Below are positions 11,706 to 21,509 of a DNA stretch of 64,000 nt, in pieces. This DNA comes from Crossaster papposus (Eukaryota > Echinodermata > Asteroidea > Velatida > Solasteridae), in assembly GCA_037893245.1 (NCBI GenBank), contig JBAIAA010000074.1:434001-498000 (forward strand), given 5' to 3'. How positions within the stretch are numbered: the stretch's first letter is position 1; every line of letters begins with the position of its first letter. The notes below the pieces were generated by a model. It was not told the origin of the DNA. It was given only the letters and a program-made list of their open reading frames with translations, and ran no database searches. The position numbers were made by a program, and so were the translations under genes.

Positions 11706-11838
11706 TTCAAGCGCGGATGAAACCAGTATTAAAACCAACTGAATTTTTTGTTCAAGAGAGGGCGCGCTACACAGATAGTGGTCAGAGCCGTCTCTTTCGA
11801 TCTACGGCTCTGATTATAGTGGTCACCAAGATAATAAG
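11706..11838 (+). repeat. Direct repeat, copy 2, with hairpin insert
   Basis: Same as 11250-11348 but with about 40 extra bases around 11785-11825. The insert contains the inverted pair AGAGCCGT...ACGGCTCT and ends with a short duplication of TAGTGGTC, as left by a small insertion. Confidence 0.7.
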
Positions 11839-12877
11839 GGTGCACTAGCCTAATTCAAGTCACATGTGTACAATTCAAAACAGTGTAAAATTAACAATGT
11901 TCAGGACCAAGTTTCATGCAAACCGACATCACTGGGGTTTCTTAAACAACAATCAGATTATTGTCTTGGCATTTCTTTTCAATTTTTAGTGGGTTTATTT
12001 ATGTTTATTGAATGGCATCACGTTCTAGGGCAAGTAGGACCCATTTTCAACTGTTATTTTATCAAGTCTGCCCTCAGATTGAAGCGAAAACCAGGGAGTT
12101 GATCATAGGCTATATTTACACAATCCCACCATTTTGTTTACCAAACGGCCTCCTTTTTCAAAAATAATTGTGAGGGCACATTTTATGCTAATGAGCTTGC
12201 GTAGAAATTCTCCCTTTAATTAGGGTGGTGCACCCATAAGGATTTAAATACAAAGAAAACAAGTCGGGTGAAGCTAAAGTTATGTAACATGTTAACTTAT
12301 AAGGGCGCCCTCTATTACCAAACACAGGCGAATGCCAATATTTTTTTTGGTTTGTTTCAGAAAGCAAAAAATGTCAAAGGTATAAATTGCCAACCTTAAA
12401 TTACACAACTTAAAGTATTGCATTTATCCACAAATCTTCCATAGCAAAGAAATGTAGACCAAATCGATGTCGAGTCCAAATGTTTGTAGTAAAAACAAGA
12501 GATATTGAAATGGTTTCACAAAATGTTATAATAGGCTTAAGCCTTGCAACCTAGCAAACTCAAAAACAGCGCATAGGGACCTAACGGTGATACACGCTAT
12601 ATAAAAAGAATGGTTTATTATTATTATTAAAACTGAAATTCCTAACTCATTTTTCACTGAAGCTAGATACCCATAAAGGTTGTGGAACTTCACCTCTATT
12701 GAAATATGGATGACAAGCCATAACTTCTGCAGAAAACTATGGGAAAGTAAACCATTACAAATGCATGGTCTAGCTTTTTTGATGGTAAAACCTTTGAAAA
12801 TAAAAGAAAGGGTTTCAAGAGAATAACCAGCACGACTTAATTTAGGCGACTTAATAAGGTGTTTCACGGTATTATGC
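11839..12877. other. No gene recognised; ORF 12526-12891 minus
   Basis: A 121-codon minus-strand ORF starts in the family K repeat (MAHNTVKHLIK). Its start is shared with 16332-16366, where the similarity stops quickly, so the ORF start is probably repeat-derived and the rest is unassigned. Confidence 0.35.
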
Positions 12878-13030
12878 GCCATCTTGTTCACGGGGCAAAT
12901 TTACACGCGTTGCCGTGTATGCATCGTACGTCGATCGAAAACTGTTGCGCCTCTAAGTTACCATGCGTTCATTCTAAAATGTGCGAGCGTTTAGCAACGC
13001 GTGTTCATTTTGCCCCGTGAACAAGATGGC
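12878..13030. mobile_element. Family K short MITE (K1)
   Basis: Ends GCCATCTTGTTCACGGGGCA and its inverse at 13011-13030 bound about 150 bp. Inside, ACACGCGTTGC and GCAACGCGTGT form a second inverted pair. A second copy lies at 16195-16366. The sequence just outside the left end is also shared, so the full element may be longer. Confidence 0.75.
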
Positions 13031-13159
13031 AACTGTCCCATAATATATGGGCAGTTGCCTATGAAAATTAGTATTACAAACAAAATTCCCGATAAACCTG
13101 AAGCAGAAAACAATGTTTAACTTATTAGAAACAATTTATAGATAAAGAGCAATTTAGCC

Positions 13160-13410
13160 GCCGGCCGAACCGACGGCCCGACCCCACCTGCCGGCCCCAC
13201 CCGCCGGCCCCACCCGTTCTGTTGGCCCGACCGCAGAACCCGACCGCAACTACTCATTATTATGGGCAATGTGGGCAAGCTACCCATTATGGGCAATATG
13301 GGCGAGCTGCCAATATGGGCAAGCTGCCCATAATGGGCAAGCTGGGCAAGCTGCCCATGGGCAAGATTCCCATGGGCAATATGGGCAATCTTCCCATATG
13401 GGCAACCGAT
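13160..13410. repeat. GC-rich block followed by GGGCAA/GCCCAT array
   Basis: GCCGGCCCCACCC repeats at 13175-13215. Then ATGGGCAATNTGGGCAAGCT units and inverse pieces CTTGCCCAT alternate to 13404, giving imperfect tandem and inverted structure. Confidence 0.7.
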
Positions 13411-13445
13411 AGAGCTATGATCAAACTAATGTACTACATGTACTA

Positions 13446-13806
13446 TTATAACACCTCACTCACAGATTCTGTGTCTTGATTGGCCGAGAGCGCGGCACGT
13501 GTCACTTGCTATTTTTACTATTTTGTACCATGGAGAAATAAGACTATCCAAAAAGACTATACCACGCAAAAAGGACTATAATGCGCATAGCAACACACGA
13601 ATATGCGCATAGCAACGAAAGCGTGACTGAAACCCAGACGTGTGTTTCGGTGCATTGCGTAAACATTGCTCTATCACCTTCGCACCCGTTCATCAAGGCA
13701 ACAAAGTACACGTATGATCGAGAGACGTATAATTCGGAGATTTTTTGTCATTACTATACTTTCAGGAAGCTTAAATTGTGCAGAATATGTGAGTGAGGTG
13801 TTATAA
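13446..13806 (+). mobile_element. Hairpin composite family E: MITE core (E1)
   Basis: Terminal inverted repeats TTATAACACCTCACTCAC and GTGAGTGAGGTGTTATAA are exact. Near the left end lies GATTGGCCGAGAGCGCGGCA followed by CGTG, the box shared with families C and D. It directly abuts the hairpin at 13809-13971. Confidence 0.8.
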
Positions 13807-13808
13807 AA

Positions 13809-13971
13809 CAAATATTGACTGCTTTATTTCGCGGTATAGTAAAACTAGCCTCCCTCGGTGATCCATGGAGCATTCTATTTTCCCTCGGCTTCGCCTCGGG
13901 AAAATAGAATGCTCCATGGATCACCTCGGGAGGATAGTTTTACTATACCACTCAAAGCAGTCAATATTTGT
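13809..13971. repeat. 163-bp hairpin of family E
   Basis: Left arm CAAATATTGACTGCTT...GGTATAGTAAAACTA pairs with the right arm TAGTTTTACTATACC...AAGCAGTCAATATTTG. The tip is CTCGGCTTCGCCTCG. Its length is close to the family C and D hairpins. Confidence 0.9.
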
Positions 13972-15188
13972 ATACTAGCACTCTGTGAACCGAATGCACA
14001 GAAAACGGAGCAACTAAATTCGATCAGGGACCTACGTAACTACTAGATCATGGGACGAAGTCACAAAATCCTTTCAGAAAGTCATTTTCGTGATTCCCAA
14101 CTTGGTAGTTGATAAAACTAGTACATATTTTTCAGTACTCACTCATTTTTTTGATACGGAACATAACATTGCAAAGTGACATTAAAATAAATAGATTCAC
14201 ATGAAAATTGAGAATTAACAAATAAATGTTCACAATTTGTGGCCATATACCCACTTTTTGGTTGCTGTGGTCCACGAGTGATAGTGCCCGCTCCAACTCT
14301 ACAGTTTAATTTTACACTGGATCTGTAACCTTACTGGGAATACTGAATTGTTTATTGTGATTAAAGTCCTTAGTCAATGTTGCAATAACATTTGAAATGA
14401 CAAAAATGGTGAATTGTATGCACAATAATAATTACATTTAAATTTGTGTAAATGCCTATTTTAGTACAATATTTTCTCAAAAAGAGGGATATTCATACTC
14501 CATAATAGATGTTTCAGTGTGTAGTTCTACTTCTAATAAGTTTCAACTAGGTTACACCATGGAGGTAGGGTTACACTTTTCAATTATAAAGACCCTTGAA
14601 AATAGTTGCCCTGTGGAACAGGGATAGTGGAAGTTAACTATATGAAAACGGCCAAAGCAGCTAGCTGCATGATTAACAGCCGATTTTGTGCTTAACACAG
14701 CCATGCTTAAGCAACAGCATGTTTTTTTGCTACAGTTTGGTGGGTCAAAACCAATGTCATTTTATGCACGTAGGTGCTCAAATAACTGTTGCAGCGAAGA
14801 TCAGACCACCACGTTCCGAACCAGTCGAATCACATACAATTCTTTTTATTAATGTTTCTAAGGTACCGTGTGTTCAAGGCTTGTTAGGCAAATGGTGATT
14901 ATTCCACTATTGTGTGTGGCTACAAATCTCATTTTTTTCATGTCAATTGTTCCTTCCCGTCGAGATAAAATAACCACGCAAAAAGCTCCTGGGGTATTTT
15001 AAAAAGCAACCCCCCCCCCCCCCCCCCACCCCCAACCCCGACCTTGAGCCGCATTTGCACCCCGCATAAATTCGTCGCGTTCCGTTTCTAATGGTCACAC
15101 TCCTTCGTATACAATAAATCTGAACACTTTTAAACCAAAAATAATATAATCCCGATTTTGTAAACAACTGTGTGCATGACGGGGTCTA
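13972..15188. other. No gene recognised; poly-C at 15010-15027
   Basis: Contains AAGCA-rich sequence near 14617-14720 and a homopolymer C run. No supported exon was seen. Confidence 0.4.
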
Positions 15189-15400
15189 AGGTAGGATACA
15201 CCATTGGTAATTGCTTGAATTATTATAAATAGGTGGATTTCGGGGGTTGTATTTCTTAGTAAATATAGTTTAACTGACCTGTCTGAAGTTTTACAATCAT
15301 GGATGCTGAGAAAAGCAAGAAAAACGGCGTTCGTTTGTAACCGGAGTCAGGCAGTGGTTCTTGTTCTGTTTTCGCGCTGTTTCGTTCTTGTTTTAAACCA
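15189..15400 (-). mobile_element. Family A MITE cut by minisatellite (A4)
   Basis: The terminal repeat AGGTAGGATACACCATTGG and about 200 bp of body are present. The element then stops where the 13-bp minisatellite starts, so the array has replaced or expanded within the rest. Confidence 0.85.
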
Positions 15401-16016
15401 GCAGTAGACCTGCGCAGTAGACCTGCGCAGTAGACCTGCGCAGTAGACCTGCGCAGTAGACCTGCGCAGTAGACCTGCGCAGTAGACCTGCGCAGTAGAC
15501 CTGCGCAGTAGACCTGCGCAGTAGACCTGCGCAGTAGACCTGCGCAGTAGACCTGCGCAGTAGACCTGCGCAGTAGACCTGCGCAGTAGACCTGCGCAGT
15601 AGACCTGCGCAGTAGACCTGCGCAGTAGACCTGCGCAGTAGACCTGCGCAGTAGACCTGCGCAGTAGACCTGCGCAGTAGACCTGCGCAGTAGACCTGCG
15701 CAGTAGACCTGCGCAGTAGACCTGCGCAGTAGACCTGCGCAGTAGACCTGCGCAGTAGACCTGCGCAGTAGACCTGCGCAGTAGACCTGCGCAGTAGACC
15801 TGCGCAGTAGACCTGCGCAGTAGACCTGCGCAGTAGACCTGCGCAGTAGACCTGCGCAGTAGACCTGCGCAGTAGACCTGCGCAGTAGACCTGCGCAGTA
15901 GACCTGCGCAGTAGACCTGCGCAGTAGACCTGCGCAGTAGACCTGCGCAGTAGACCTGCGCAGTAGACCTGCGCAGTAGACCTGCGCAGTAGACCTGCGC
16001 AGTAGACCTTAGACCT
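15401..16016. repeat. 13-bp minisatellite, about 47 units
   Basis: Unit GCAGTAGACCTGC, almost without substitutions over 616 bp. The unit is partly self-complementary (GCAG...CTGC). Because 13 is not a multiple of 3, the period at protein level is 39 bp, giving an artefactual ORF of 222 codons at 15393-16061. Confidence 0.98.
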
Positions 16017-16090
16017 GCAAAGCCAATACCAAAAAAAGCGAACCCTTAATAGTAAATACATTGCAGAAATGTAATAATCCTGTCATGTCT

Positions 16091-16096
16091 TTTATT
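16091..16096 (-). promoter_or_regulatory. Possible polyadenylation signal of RFXAP
   Basis: Minus-strand AATAAA, the first I see downstream of the RFXAP stop codon at 17261. It would imply a 3' UTR of about 1.15 kb containing the 24-bp minisatellite. This is position and motif only. Confidence 0.3.
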
Positions 16097-16194
16097 GAAA
16101 CACGCACCGCCCGTCCCGGCCAGCATGTGCTGTGCTCGCCCGCTGCCGCACAGGCTCGCGGTGAAAGCCAGCTGGCCCTCCCTCCGGCTGGTAC

Positions 16195-16366
16195 GTATTT
16201 ACACGCGTTGCTGTGTATACGCATCGTCGATTTTTTTTTTTTTAGCGCTTCCAAGTTATCATGCGTTCATTCTAAAAGTGCGGGCGTCTACGTCTAGCAG
16301 CAACGCGTTGTTATTTTGCCCCGTGAACAAGATGGCGCATATTACCGTTAAACACATTATTAACAA
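16195..16366 (-). mobile_element. Family K repeat (K2)
   Basis: Inverted relative to 12878-13030: CCCCGTGAACAAGATGGCGC, ATGCGTTCATTCTAAAA and TTACACGCGTTGC recur in order. The second terminal repeat is missing. It lies in the probable 3' UTR of RFXAP. Confidence 0.7.
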
Positions 16367-16523
16367 GGACTCTTTACCATGTACACACTATATACAGACT
16401 ATATTGTTACCTAACACACCCCTCCTAAAACTGAAAGGAATTCCCGAGATGATCCACACACGGTCCCTCTATCTTATATCTTGCTTCATAATTCAAGAGG
16501 GGCTAGGGCAACTCAGGGGCTGC

Positions 16524-17260
16524 GACAGGAGGCCGACCCTTGTCAGCAACAAGAGGCCGACCCTTGTCAACAACAGGAGACCGACCCTTGTCAGCGACAG
16601 GAGGCAGACCCTTGTCAGCGACAGGAGACCGACCCTTGTCAGCGACAGGAGGCCGACCCTTGTCAGTATCAGGAGACTGACCCTTGTCAACGACAGGAGA
16701 CGGACCCTTGTCAGCGACAGGAGGCAGACCCTGGTCAGCGACAGGAGACCGACCCTTGTCAGCGACAGGAGACCGACCCTTGTCAGTGACAGGAGACCGA
16801 CCCTTGTCAGCGACAGGAGACCAACCCTTGTCAGCGACAGAAGGCCGACCCTGGTCAGCAACAGGAGACCGACCCTTGTCAGCAACAGGAGACCGACCCT
16901 TGTCAGCGACAGGAGGCCGACCCTTGTCTGTATCAGGAGACAGATCCTTGTCAGTATCAGGAAACTGACCCTTGTCAGCGACAGGAGGCCGACCCTTGTC
17001 AGCGACAGGACGCCGACCCTTGTCAGCGACAGGACGCCGACCCTTGTCAACGACGAGAGACCGACCCTTATCAGTGACAGGAGACCGACCCTTATCAGTG
17101 ACAGGAGACCGACCCTTGTCAGTGACAGGAGGCAGACCCTTGTCAGCGACAGAAGACCAACCCTTGTCAGCGACAGGAGACCAACACTTGTCAGCGACAG
17201 GAGACCAACACTTGTCAGCTACAGGAGACCGATCCTTGTCAGAAAGAAGGCCGACTCTTT
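16524..17260. repeat. 24-bp minisatellite, about 30 units, at RFXAP 3' end
   Basis: Unit CCGACCCTTGTCAGCGACAG followed by GAGA or GAGG. The length is a multiple of three, so several frames on both strands stay open (396-codon plus ORF, 337-codon minus ORF). I regard these as repeat artefacts. On the minus strand the first, diverged unit overlaps the last codons and TGA of RFXAP. Confidence 0.95.
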
Positions 17261-17395
17261 TCAGCGATGGGAGGCCGGCCCGTAGCCATGGACCTGCTGC
17301 AGGCTCCAGGTCTTCTGCTGGTGCTTGTGCTGCTGGTTTTTTTTCTGCTGCTGCTTCTGCAGGAATTCCAAGACTACAGGGGACTGCATCAGCGC
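17261..17395 (-). CDS. RFXAP: RFXAP last coding exon
   Basis: 135 bp from acceptor TTATTCTTTCCCACAAG to TGA. It encodes ALMQSPVVLEFLQKQQQ, then a Gln/His/Lys tail ending GYGPASHR. The last six codons align with a diverged unit of the adjacent 24-bp minisatellite. Confidence 0.9.
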   Translation of the reverse strand, partial: ALMQSPVVLEFLQKQQQKKNQQHKHQQKTWSLQQVHGYGPASHR

Positions 17396-19968
17396 CTTGT
17401 GGGAAAGAATAAAGCCAAAAACATGAGAGCTCTACTAAAAACCTATGTGACCTGTCACCACGAAATGAGCTTAAAGTCGGAAATTGCCATTTTGTAGAAC
17501 AGAGGGCAAAAGCCAAAACTTATAAGAGTGTTTTTTGGGTTGTTTTTTTCCTTCTTGCGTATGCTCTGCAGCAACTCTTTGTCACACCTGCAGCTCGGTG
17601 GCGGCTAGCCATGCCCTCGTGTCGTCGTCCAGGGTAATGATGACTTTTTTGCCGTTAGGTGGCCGGTGTTGTGGGCAGGACTCGATGTTTGTTCGAGTTT
17701 GGTCCACAGTTTGTTCTGGGTGGTTGCAGTCACATGCGGCAGTTTCTTTTTATTTATGTGAACTTAATCTGTAAGTCCTATTTTACCTTTCCCCAATTTT
17801 GTTCTTCAGTCAAACATCTTTAAAACCTATTTCATCCCAATTGTATTATGTCGTCACATATTTACTGCAACACAACTGTAAGATTTTAAATGCCTTTTTT
17901 TCAAGATTAAGTTTTACCACTTAAAGTACGTTGGTAGTCTATTTTTCCATTACTAAACTTAGTACCCCATATTGTTGTATACCATTGGAAAGCTCTTGTT
18001 CTGCATATTCAAAAGTATAGATATCTCAATTCTTAAAAAGTCTTCCAGTATAAGAGAACAAAAAAATCCACGTTCAGCTTTTTGAACTCACAAAAGTAGA
18101 TGATTATGCATGTTGACTATCTGCAGATTAATTTTGTGCAAAGAAAGCAGGGTTTTTGGAAGGATGGGGAGGGTTCCCAGTAAATCATGCTAGGGGCTAG
18201 GGTTAATATCTTCAAACGTTTTTGGCATTTGGCATACTCTACTTTTAATAATTTTTCCAATCAAAACTAAAATATTGACCATTTTTTTCACCAGAAAGAA
18301 TTATTCGTAACCAGTTCGCGCTGGAGGACGTATACACACAAAAATCTTTTCCAAGATTCAAAACGGGTGACGCATAGACACGTCACGAGCAAGGTGGGAA
18401 ATGTCTGTGAGCTGCGAGCAAGGCCGGAAATGCGCGAGTGTGCTTCCCGGTACCATCGGCCTGAACTCCCGTATAATAGAGCAAGGCCATTTTCTAAACC
18501 CCAGCTTCGTCTTCATCTTTGGATTCGTTTATGCAATTTGGCAAGGGTGACGGAGCAAAAACGAAGCCTAAGCTGGGGTTTCAAAAACCACCCTTTTTTG
18601 GAGGCGGAGTGTTCGTGGGGGCAGAGTGTTCGTGGGGGCAGAGTGTTCGTGGGGGCAGAGTGCTCGTGGGGGCAGAGTGCTCGTGGGGGCGGAGTGCTCG
18701 TAGGGGCGGAAATGCGTGAGTGTGCTTCCCGGTGCCATCGGCCTGAACCACGTATAATAGAGCAAGGCCATTTTCTGAACCCCGCATCAGATCAAGTTTC
18801 GTTAAAAATTTTCTCGCGCCTCGGCTCTGTGATGTTGAAAATAATCCCGGCGCGAACTGGTTAATAAATTCTGCAATCAAAACTAAAGTACTGACCATCT
18901 TTTTTTCATTCAAGACCTGTTCCAGCATGGATCCCTGCTCCCCCTGCCTGGGCCGGTTTGCTGCTCCTGCAAGCCTGTCTCCTGGTAGCTCAAGGCCTGG
19001 GGTTTTCACCTCGACGCTAAAAGGATCCTGTAGCAGAAAATGTGGAGATTTTGAGAAAATGGTTGATTTCTGTTTTTTTCATAAGAGGAAACAATTAAAT
19101 AGATGTTTGTATGCGTTTGTATTGACCGGCAATCGTGGTCGTCGGACAAAAGAATTGGGAGGCAAACAATGGGTCCACGACTGACACAACGTCCACGATC
19201 TCAACTCGTGTACAAATCCTATGGCGATCATCCAAAAACGTTAGAGTACAAACAAAAGAGGTAAGACGGTCGGACAATGTCCCGTCCACGATTGCCGGTC
19301 CATACATGACTGGGTAAGTTGGGGTGGGGTGAGTTTTACACATGTAGAAAAAAGTCCATGGTATCCATTTGTCTGGCATTGATTTTTGCCAAGACAAGCT
19401 TCGGTTTTATGCAAAACAGGAAAGAAAAACAGAATCTGGATCAATGGGCATTATTTTGTTAATGTTGTTTACCTAAATACTTAACACCCAGAAAGCTCTA
19501 ACATCATGAACAATAACGATAATACCCGACGGTCAATAGAATTAACATAATCTGAAAACTTCGAACATTTTTCAAGAAAAACGTGTGACATTGGCGGCTA
19601 CCGGACCTTATAATTATTCATCCGAAATAGTCAGAATTGTTCAGTCTGGGAACCAGACTAATAAATATAAACCAAACCTCAACTTGACTTGACCTGACCT
19701 GACCTGACCTGACCTGACCTGACCTGACCTGACCCCTTCCCCACCAGCTCCCCCTACCTGGTTAGCCATGGCCTTGCGCCTCTTGTACGTCTCCTTGTAG
19801 GTCTTGTTGCGGTGGTACTTGCACTTCCAGGGCAGCAGCTGGTAGCGGCGCGACTTGTAGGCCGATTTCTCACAGCCCTTGACCATGCACGTCATCTCCA
19901 CCTTAGGGAAAAATTTAATATACAGACATCACGTTTTGTTCAATAATTGTTTACGCAGTGGCTATCGT

Positions 19969-20001
<33 letters not shown>

Positions 20002-21504
20002 TGGGGAGGCTAATTCTTCCAAATAGGCACTTGGGAAGACAAATTAGGGTATGTTTTTAGATAATAGGGAGACAGTGGCACTTAGGGAGACATTTCAATG
20101 TCTCCTTAAGTGTCTAGCTACCCTAAAAAAACAATATTTGGGAGTTATTTTTGTCCAAGAATGACAGATTTTGGTCTAAATAGCATAAATCTCGAAGATC
20201 TTAGAGAAAAGGGTTAGGGTAAACAAGTTAGAACTGTTTTAAGTTTGTGTACTTCTCTATGGGATTGTCTCCCCAAGTGCTCCTTACTCGCAGCTGGTGT
20301 GCTGAATTGCAAAGGACGCGGCTACAACGTGGTCGAGTCGCTGGCACGTAAAGGCGCCTAGGGCAGCCGGCCACATCGACTCATTTATGACTACGGGAGC
20401 ACAGCCTGAGATCGATAGTGTTTGATTTTTCCAGAGGGAGGAAAACTGGAGGACTCAGAAAAAAAACCTCGTGGCACAGGAGAGAACCAACGCACAACTC
20501 TACTCACATATGGTCCGGGCCGGGAATCCAAACCTGGGCCACATTGGTGAGAGGCGAGCGCTTTACGCACAAGCCACCTATGCCACAGTTATGGCAGTTG
20601 ACGATCTGATTCCCCGACTTTATACCCAGCCTGACATCGACAATAATATTTGGATATTGATTTTCAAACCAGACTTTTTGACAGTCGAGTTCCAAAAGTA
20701 AAAAGCTCCAGAGTATTGTCAATGTCCGACTGGGCAAGTTGTCGGAGAGTCAAATTGCAAACAGCCCAACGATAGCCACTGCTGAAAAATTGAATTTTGT
20801 TAAAAAAACAACAACAACTGCCCGATGCCGGTTGAAAACAAATGATTTTTCTCTTGCTTTTTTCTTTGCATTCATGATTGTAAAACTTCGGACAGGTCAG
20901 TTAAACGATATTTACTATAATAATAGTAACCTATTCCTGATAATTCAAGCAATTACCAATGGTGTATCCTACTTTTAACCAGTTCGCGCCGGGATTATTT
21001 CAACATCACCGAGCCGAGGCGCGAGATTATTTTTAACGAAACTCAATCCGAGGCGGGTTCAGGCCGATGGTACCGGGAAGCACACCCACGCATTTCCGGC
21101 CTTGCTCGTGACTTGTTTATGCGTCATCCGTTTTGAATCTGGGGAATACTTTGCGTGTATACAATGTACGTCCTCCTGCGCAAACTGGGTAATTAAGACA
21201 AAATCCAGAAACGTTTCTAATGCTAAAATTACTACCTAAATTTCAAGGTAAGCTTAATATTTGTTTTCCCCATTCTCTGTGATGTTTGTTTACGAAATTT
21301 TTTCCCCACCTTGTCATCTTTGGAACACGTGGATGACGTAGATGATGATGACGACAGCGAGGATGATGATTCAGCCCGCTGATAGGAGCCAGAGTCCTGT
21401 TTGATTAGCATGGGTGATGCCGCGGTCTCTTTCTCCATTGAAGACTTGCCTAATTCTGTCTGGCTGTCCTCTGCGAAACCCTCTTGACCACAACGTGAAG
21501 ACAT
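17261..21504 (-). CDS. RFXAP: RFXAP homologue (regulatory factor X-associated protein), 4 coding exons
   Basis: Joined exons 21504-21310, 19901-19758, 19027-18896 and 17395-17261 encode 201 aa ending in TGA. All three introns are GT-AG and phase 0. In vertebrates RFXAP is a nuclear subunit of the RFX complex with RFX5 and RFXANK. Residues 1-65 are Ser-rich and acidic-leaning. Residues 66-113 hold a Cys/His pattern (C70, C75, C92, H95) with LLPWKCKYHRNKTYKETYKR, matching the conserved PW-C-KHRNK-YK-YK block of RFXAP. Residues 148-156 (LEQVLNEKK) join across the last intron to ALMQSPVVLEFLQKQQQ, the C-terminal RFXANK-binding region, with spacing equal to the vertebrate protein as I remember it. 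It is shorter than human RFXAP (about 270 aa), mainly N-terminally. The start is the first ATG of exon 1; an upstream exon may add sequence. The invertebrate role is presumably general RFX transcription, since MHC class II is a jawed-vertebrate feature. Confidence 0.9.
17930..18065 (+). repeat. Family J fragment in RFXAP intron
   Basis: TATACCATTGGAAAGCTCTT and the following ATATCTCAATT match 58150-58225. No terminal repeats remain. Confidence 0.55.
18311..18860 (+). mobile_element. Family B MITE with internal expansion (B1), intronic
   Basis: Ends CCAGTTCGCGCTGGAGGACG and, inverted, CCAGTTCGCGCCGGGATTAT; TTAA lies at 18861-18864 and a decayed CGTAA on the left. The body carries an internal duplication and the 17-bp array at 18605-18712, so it is about 550 bp instead of 235. 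Its right end is about 35 bp from the donor of the RFXAP third coding exon. Confidence 0.88.
18605..18712 (+). repeat. 17-bp tandem repeat inside family B copy
   Basis: Unit GAGTGTTCGTGGGGGCA, about six copies with C/T and A/G variants. It has no counterpart in the other family B copies. Confidence 0.92.
18896..19027 (-). CDS. RFXAP: RFXAP third coding exon
   Basis: 132 bp between acceptor TTTTCTGCTACAG and donor ATG/GTCAGT. It ends GSMLEQVLNEKKM, the start of the C-terminal conserved block. An earlier in-frame GT after LEQ is less likely, because it would delete VLNEKK, which is conserved in the family. Confidence 0.88.
19121..19303 (-). mobile_element. Family L short TIR element (L3), intronic
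   Basis: Ends GACCGGCAATCGTGG and CCACGATTGCCGGTC are inverted. The interior (GTGTACAAA..., AGTACAAACAAA) resembles 32036-32225 and 62506-62702. It lies in the RFXAP intron between the Cys/His exon and the third coding exon. Confidence 0.65.
19682..19735 (-). repeat. (AGGTC)n pentamer array beside RFXAP splice donor
   Basis: About ten GACCT units on the plus strand. Read on the minus (transcribed) strand they form overlapping AGGTCA half-sites. They begin about 20 bp inside the intron from donor 19757. Confidence 0.95.
19758..19901 (-). CDS. RFXAP: RFXAP Cys/His exon
   Basis: 144 bp between acceptor TTTTTCCCTAAG and donor CAG/GTAGGG. It encodes the diagnostic 48-residue Cys/His and basic segment. 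Base composition is clearly GC-richer than the introns. Reading continues open past the donor into the AGGTC repeat, which is intronic. Confidence 0.92.
19966..20001 (+). repeat. (AAT)n microsatellite
   Basis: About eleven AAT units directly upstream of the family G element. Confidence 0.95.
20027..20280 (+). mobile_element. Family G TIR element (G1), intronic
   Basis: Ends GCACTTGGGAAGACAAATT and, inverted, GCACTTGGGGAGACAATCC. A second copy is at 44954-45210; shared interior words include GGCACTTAGGGAGACATTTC and CTAAATAGCATAAATCTCG. It lies in the first RFXAP intron. Confidence 0.82.
20800..20974 (+). mobile_element. Family A MITE, right half (A5), intronic
   Basis: Right half of the family, ending TACCAATGGTGTATCCTACT. 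The TTAA at 20975-20978 also serves as the left flank of the next family B element, showing TTAA reuse. Confidence 0.85.
20979..21190 (-). mobile_element. Family B MITE (B2), intronic
   Basis: Inverted copy: CCAGTTCGCGCCGGGATTAT at the left, TACGTCCTCCTGCGCAAACT at the right. It begins at the TTAA that ends family A copy A5. It lies about 120 bp from the donor of RFXAP exon 1 at 21310. Confidence 0.85.
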
Positions 21505-21509
21505 ATTGT
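21310..21509 (-). CDS. RFXAP: RFXAP exon with start codon
   Basis: Acceptor TTTTCTGTTGCAG precedes ACAATATG; coding runs from 21504 to 21310, 65 codons, then donor AAG/GTGGGG. It encodes a Ser-run (SSSSLSSSSSTSS) and ends SKDDK. The five bases before ATG are exonic, and no stop intervenes, so coding could continue upstream. Confidence 0.8.

Noticed and set aside
15393-16061. 222-codon ORF of CAGLLRRSTAQVY repeats
   Set aside because: Pure translation of the 13-bp minisatellite.
16095-17285. 396-codon plus-strand ORF with RPTLVSDR repeats
   Set aside because: It is a by-product of a 24-bp minisatellite; other frames on both strands are also open, and the non-repeat leader has no recognised domain.
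17267-17497. Leucine-rich membrane-like ORF on the plus strand
   Set aside because: Antisense shadow of the Gln-rich RFXAP last exon (CAG codons read as CTG).
16503-17516. 337-codon minus-strand ORF with VADKGRSP repeats
   Set aside because: Its upstream part runs out of frame through the real last exon of RFXAP, which ends at TGA 17261 in another frame.
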